Of a stretch of DNA of 8,321 nucleotides, positions 6,552 to 8,321 are shown one piece after another. The DNA is taken from contig JAEWZE010000301.1 of NCBI GenBank assembly GCA_023395465.1, forward strand, positions 1-8,321, in the 5' to 3' direction. Numbering within the stretch: position 1 is the first letter of the stretch; every line of letters begins with the position of its first letter. The notes under the pieces were generated by a model. It had not been told where the DNA came from and searched no databases. It was given only the letters and a program-made list of their open reading frames with translations. This DNA is from Pseudomonadota bacterium. GTDB taxonomy: Bacteria; Pseudomonadota; Gammaproteobacteria; Xanthomonadales; Xanthomonadaceae. The position numbers were made by a program, and so were the translations under genes.

Positions 6552-6932
6552 GATCGGAGGACGCAGGATCGGGAACGCGTGCACCGCCTCGACCTGCGCG
6601 GCGGTCGCGCGCGCAGGCGCCCCGGCGGGGCCGGGCGCGGACAGCACCGCCACGGCCGGAACGCTCGCCGCGGCATGCTGCAGGCACAGGTCCAGGCAGC
6701 GCTCGAGGCAGTCGTCGTCCTGTGCGGGCGCGGCCGGCGCGACGCGCTCCGCATTCGCCCCGGGCAGCGTGTGGCAGTCCGCGATGCCCGGTTGCGTATC
6801 GCCGCCTGCCGCCGCCGGGGCGCCCACGGTATCGATCTGCGCCATCGCCAGGTGCGTGCCCGCGACGGCCGGGGCGACGGCGTCGACCAGCAGGCACAGG
6901 CAGAGCAGGAGGCGCAGCAGCGGCGGCAACAT
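6546..6932 (-). CDS. copL: CopL-like exported Cys/His copper-regulatory protein
   Basis: In Xanthomonas copL lies directly upstream of copAB and is needed for copper-inducible expression of those genes. This 128-residue protein has a hydrophobic N-terminus typical of a Sec signal (LLRLLLCLCLLVDAVAPAVAG, cleavage near residue 24). Metal ligands follow: Cys53-His54, then an acidic run leading into DDDCLERCLDLCLQH, which gives Cys75-x3-Cys79-x3-Cys83-x2-His86. The middle is Ala/Pro-rich. It ends in FPILRPPIG, with Pro125-Pro126 two residues before the stop. No Shine-Dalgarno sequence precedes the ATG; the leader there is pyrimidine-rich. The position 106 bp upstream of copA and the composition support the CopL call; sequence identity to named CopL proteins is only approximate from memory. 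It may act mainly as a regulatory leader instead of as a stable protein. Confidence 0.75.
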   Translation of the reverse strand: MLPPLLRLLLCLCLLVDAVAPAVAGTHLAMAQIDTVGAPAAAGGDTQPGIADCHTLPGANAERVAPAAPAQDDDCLERCLDLCLQHAAASVPAVAVLSAPGPAGAPARATAAQVEAVHAFPILRPPIG

Positions 6933-7022
6933 GGGCGGGAAAGCGGGAGACGGGGGGCGCCGCGAGGATACCGCAGCGCCGGTGGGGCGGCCCCGCCGCG
7001 CGGGCGGGGCGCGACGCCCGGT
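6933..7022 (-). promoter_or_regulatory. accC-copL intergenic region: strong hairpin and weak promoter-like element
   Basis: Two things are visible. GCCCCGCC (6990-6997) and GGCGGGGC (7003-7010) form a perfect 8-bp GC stem with a 5-nt loop, 12 bp after the accC stop; no T-run follows, so termination is uncertain. On the minus strand TATCCT (6970-6965) matches 4 of 6 bases of a sigma-70 -10 box and would start transcription about 25 nt before copL, but I see no acceptable -35 box. I recognise no CueR or CopR operator. The gap is the natural place for the copper-inducible promoter of copLAB. Confidence 0.35.
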
Positions 7023-8321
7023 TCAGCCGATCGACAGCGCCTTTTCCCGGCGTTCGGCCAGGCGCTTTTCGAGGTAATGGATGTTCTGGCCGCCGGCCTG
7101 GAAGCCGCCGTCGCCCATGATCCGCTGCTGCAGCGGGATGTTGGTCTTGATGCCGTCCACCACCATCTCGCTCAGCGCCACGCGCATCCGCGCGATCGCC
7201 TGGTCGCGGTCGGCGCCGTGCACGATCAGCTTGCCGATCATCGAATCGTAGTTCGGCGGGACCGTGTAGCCCTCGTAGATGTGCGAGTCCACGCGCACGC
7301 CGGGGCCGCCGGGCGAATGGAAGTGCTGGATCAGGCCGGGCGAAGGCAGGAAGCTGTCCGGATCCTCGGCGTTGATGCGGCATTCGATCGCGTGGCCGCG
7401 CAGCACCACGTCTTCCTGGCGGATCGAGAGCTTCTGCCCGGAGGCGATCTTGAGCTGCTCGCGGATCAGGTCGATGCCGGTGACCAGTTCGGTGACCGGA
7501 TGCTCGACCTGGATGCGCGTGTTCATCTCGATGATGTAGAAGCGGCCGTTCTCGTACAGGAACTCGAACGTGCCCGCGCCGCGGTAGCCGATGCGGATGC
7601 AGGCCTCGACGCAAACCTGGCCGATCTCCGCGCGCTGCTCTTCGCTGATCCCCGGCGCCGGCGCTTCCTCCACCACCTTCTGGTGACGGCGCTGCATCGA
7701 ACAGTCGCGCTCGCCCAGATGGATCGCGTTGCCCTGGCCATCGGCGAGCACCTGGATCTCCACGTGGCGCGGGTTCTCCAGGAATTTCTCCATGTAGACC
7801 ATGTCGTTGCCGAACGCGGCCTTGGCCTCGGTCTTGGTGGTGGACACCGCCGTGGCCAGCGCGGCCTCGGTGTGCACCACGCGCATGCCGCGGCCGCCGC
7901 CGCCGCCCGCGGCCTTGACGATGACCGGATAGCCGATCTCGCGCGCGATCCGCTGGTTGGTGTCCGGATCGTCGCCCAGGGGGCCGCCGCTGCCCGGCAC
8001 GCAGGGCACCCCGGCCTCCTTCATCGCCCGGATCGCCTCGACCTTGTCGCCCATCAGGCGGATGGTCTCGGCGCGGGGACCGATGAAGATGAAGCCCGAC
8101 TGCTCGACGCGCTCGGCGAAGTCGGCGTTCTCGCTGAGGAAGCCGTAGCCGGGGTGGATCGCTTGCGCGTCGGTGACCTCGGCCGCGGCGATGATCGCGG
8201 GCATGTCGAGATAGCTGCGGTTGGACGGCGCCGGGCCGATGCAGACCGACTCGTCCGCCATCGCCACGTGCTTGAGGTTGCGATCGACCGTGGAATGCAC
8301 GGCGACGGTGCGGATGCCCAG
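7023..8321 (-). CDS. accC: Acetyl-CoA carboxylase biotin carboxylase subunit AccC (5'-truncated by window edge)
   Basis: Catalyses ATP- and bicarbonate-dependent carboxylation of biotin on AccB, the first half-reaction of acetyl-CoA carboxylase in fatty-acid synthesis. The visible 432 residues align with E. coli AccC from residue 24 (LGIRTVAVHS), so 23 N-terminal codons lie beyond the right edge and the full protein would be about 455 residues. With that offset the active-site residues fall at E. coli positions: Lys116 (MGDKVEAI), Lys159 and the glycine loop (VKAAGGGGGRGM), His209 (NPRHVEIQV), Lys238 (RRHQKVVEEAP), Glu276, Glu288, Arg292 and Glu296 (EMNTRIQVEHPVTE), and Arg338 (IECRINAEDP). 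It ends EKALSIG. accB would be expected just outside the window; in many Xanthomonads prmA follows accC, but here the copper genes do. Confidence 0.97.
   Translation of the reverse strand: MGIRTVAVHSTVDRNLKHVAMADESVCIGPAPSNRSYLDMPAIIAAAEVTDAQAIHPGYGFLSENADFAERVEQSGFIFIGPRAETIRLMGDKVEAIRAMKEAGVPCVPGSGGPLGDDPDTNQRIAREIGYPVIVKAAGGGGGRGMRVVHTEAALATAVSTTKTEAKAAFGNDMVYMEKFLENPRHVEIQVLADGQGNAIHLGERDCSMQRRHQKVVEEAPAPGISEEQRAEIGQVCVEACIRIGYRGAGTFEFLYENGRFYIIEMNTRIQVEHPVTELVTGIDLIREQLKIASGQKLSIRQEDVVLRGHAIECRINAEDPDSFLPSPGLIQHFHSPGGPGVRVDSHIYEGYTVPPNYDSMIGKLIVHGADRDQAIARMRVALSEMVVDGIKTNIPLQQRIMGDGGFQAGGQNIHYLEKRLAERREKALSIG

Noticed and set aside
6440..6754. N-terminal extension of copA in the same frame
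   Set aside because: It would put the Tat signal more than 100 residues inside the protein; the reading is the shadow of copL. GGAG plus ATG at 6439 fits much better.
6990..7010. Canonical Rho-independent terminator of accC
   Set aside because: The 8-bp GC stem is real, but no T-run follows on the minus strand, so I keep it only as an uncertain hairpin within the intergenic region.
4613..7120. 835-codon open frame on the plus strand, antisense to copB-end, copA and copL
   Set aside because: Its translation is biased to Arg, His, Ala, Val and Gly, has no recognisable domain, and exactly opposes intact copA/copL. Such long antisense frames are expected at very high GC.
6436..7614. 392-codon minus-strand frame overlapping accC, copL and the gap between them
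   Set aside because: It is the out-of-frame reading of accC and copL, is Arg/Pro/Gly-rich and has no domain.

Overview
The window is very GC-rich (roughly 70% by eye) and densely packed. Its proteins look like those of the Xanthomonadaceae/Lysobacteraceae (Xanthomonas, Lysobacter or Luteimonas type): a copL-copA-copB copper block, a Xanthomonad-style FtsE/FtsX pair and a REP-like palindrome in the one sizeable intergenic gap. The genus assignment is inference, because no rRNA gene or other marker is present.

Left half, plus strand (1-3125): the 3' part of ftsE, then ftsX, a two-receiver response regulator without an output domain, and ung (uracil-DNA glycosylase). The genes overlap or nearly touch (8-bp overlap, 6-bp gap, 4-bp overlap), so they read as one transcription unit. 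It joins divisome/cell-wall control (FtsEX), a signalling adaptor and a base-excision repair enzyme. The first receiver of the regulator has lost its phospho-acceptor aspartate (Ala66), while the second is intact.

Middle (3126-3335): a 210-bp gap between convergent units, holding two hairpins. One of them (3275-3294) looks like a Xanthomonad REP palindrome.

Right half, minus strand (3336-8321, read from right to left): accC (biotin carboxylase of acetyl-CoA carboxylase, missing its first 23 codons at the window edge), a 90-bp gap, a small exported Cys-containing CopL-like protein, copA (Tat-exported multicopper oxidase) and copB (outer-membrane copper-resistance barrel with a His/Met/Cys repeat domain). 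copA and copB overlap in an ATGA. CopA would oxidise and bind periplasmic copper and CopB would act at the outer membrane. CopL is the likely copper-responsive control element.

The most interesting signal is the copL-copA junction. copL encodes an exported peptide with a CxxxCxxxCxxH motif, ends in a Pro-Pro motif with two rare codons just before the stop, and its stop codon lies in one arm of a perfect 9-bp inverted repeat that spans most of the intergenic region. This is the layout expected for nascent-chain or translational control of the downstream oxidase. The second most interesting is the tandem CxPxHAAMGHC metal-binding repeat in CopB.
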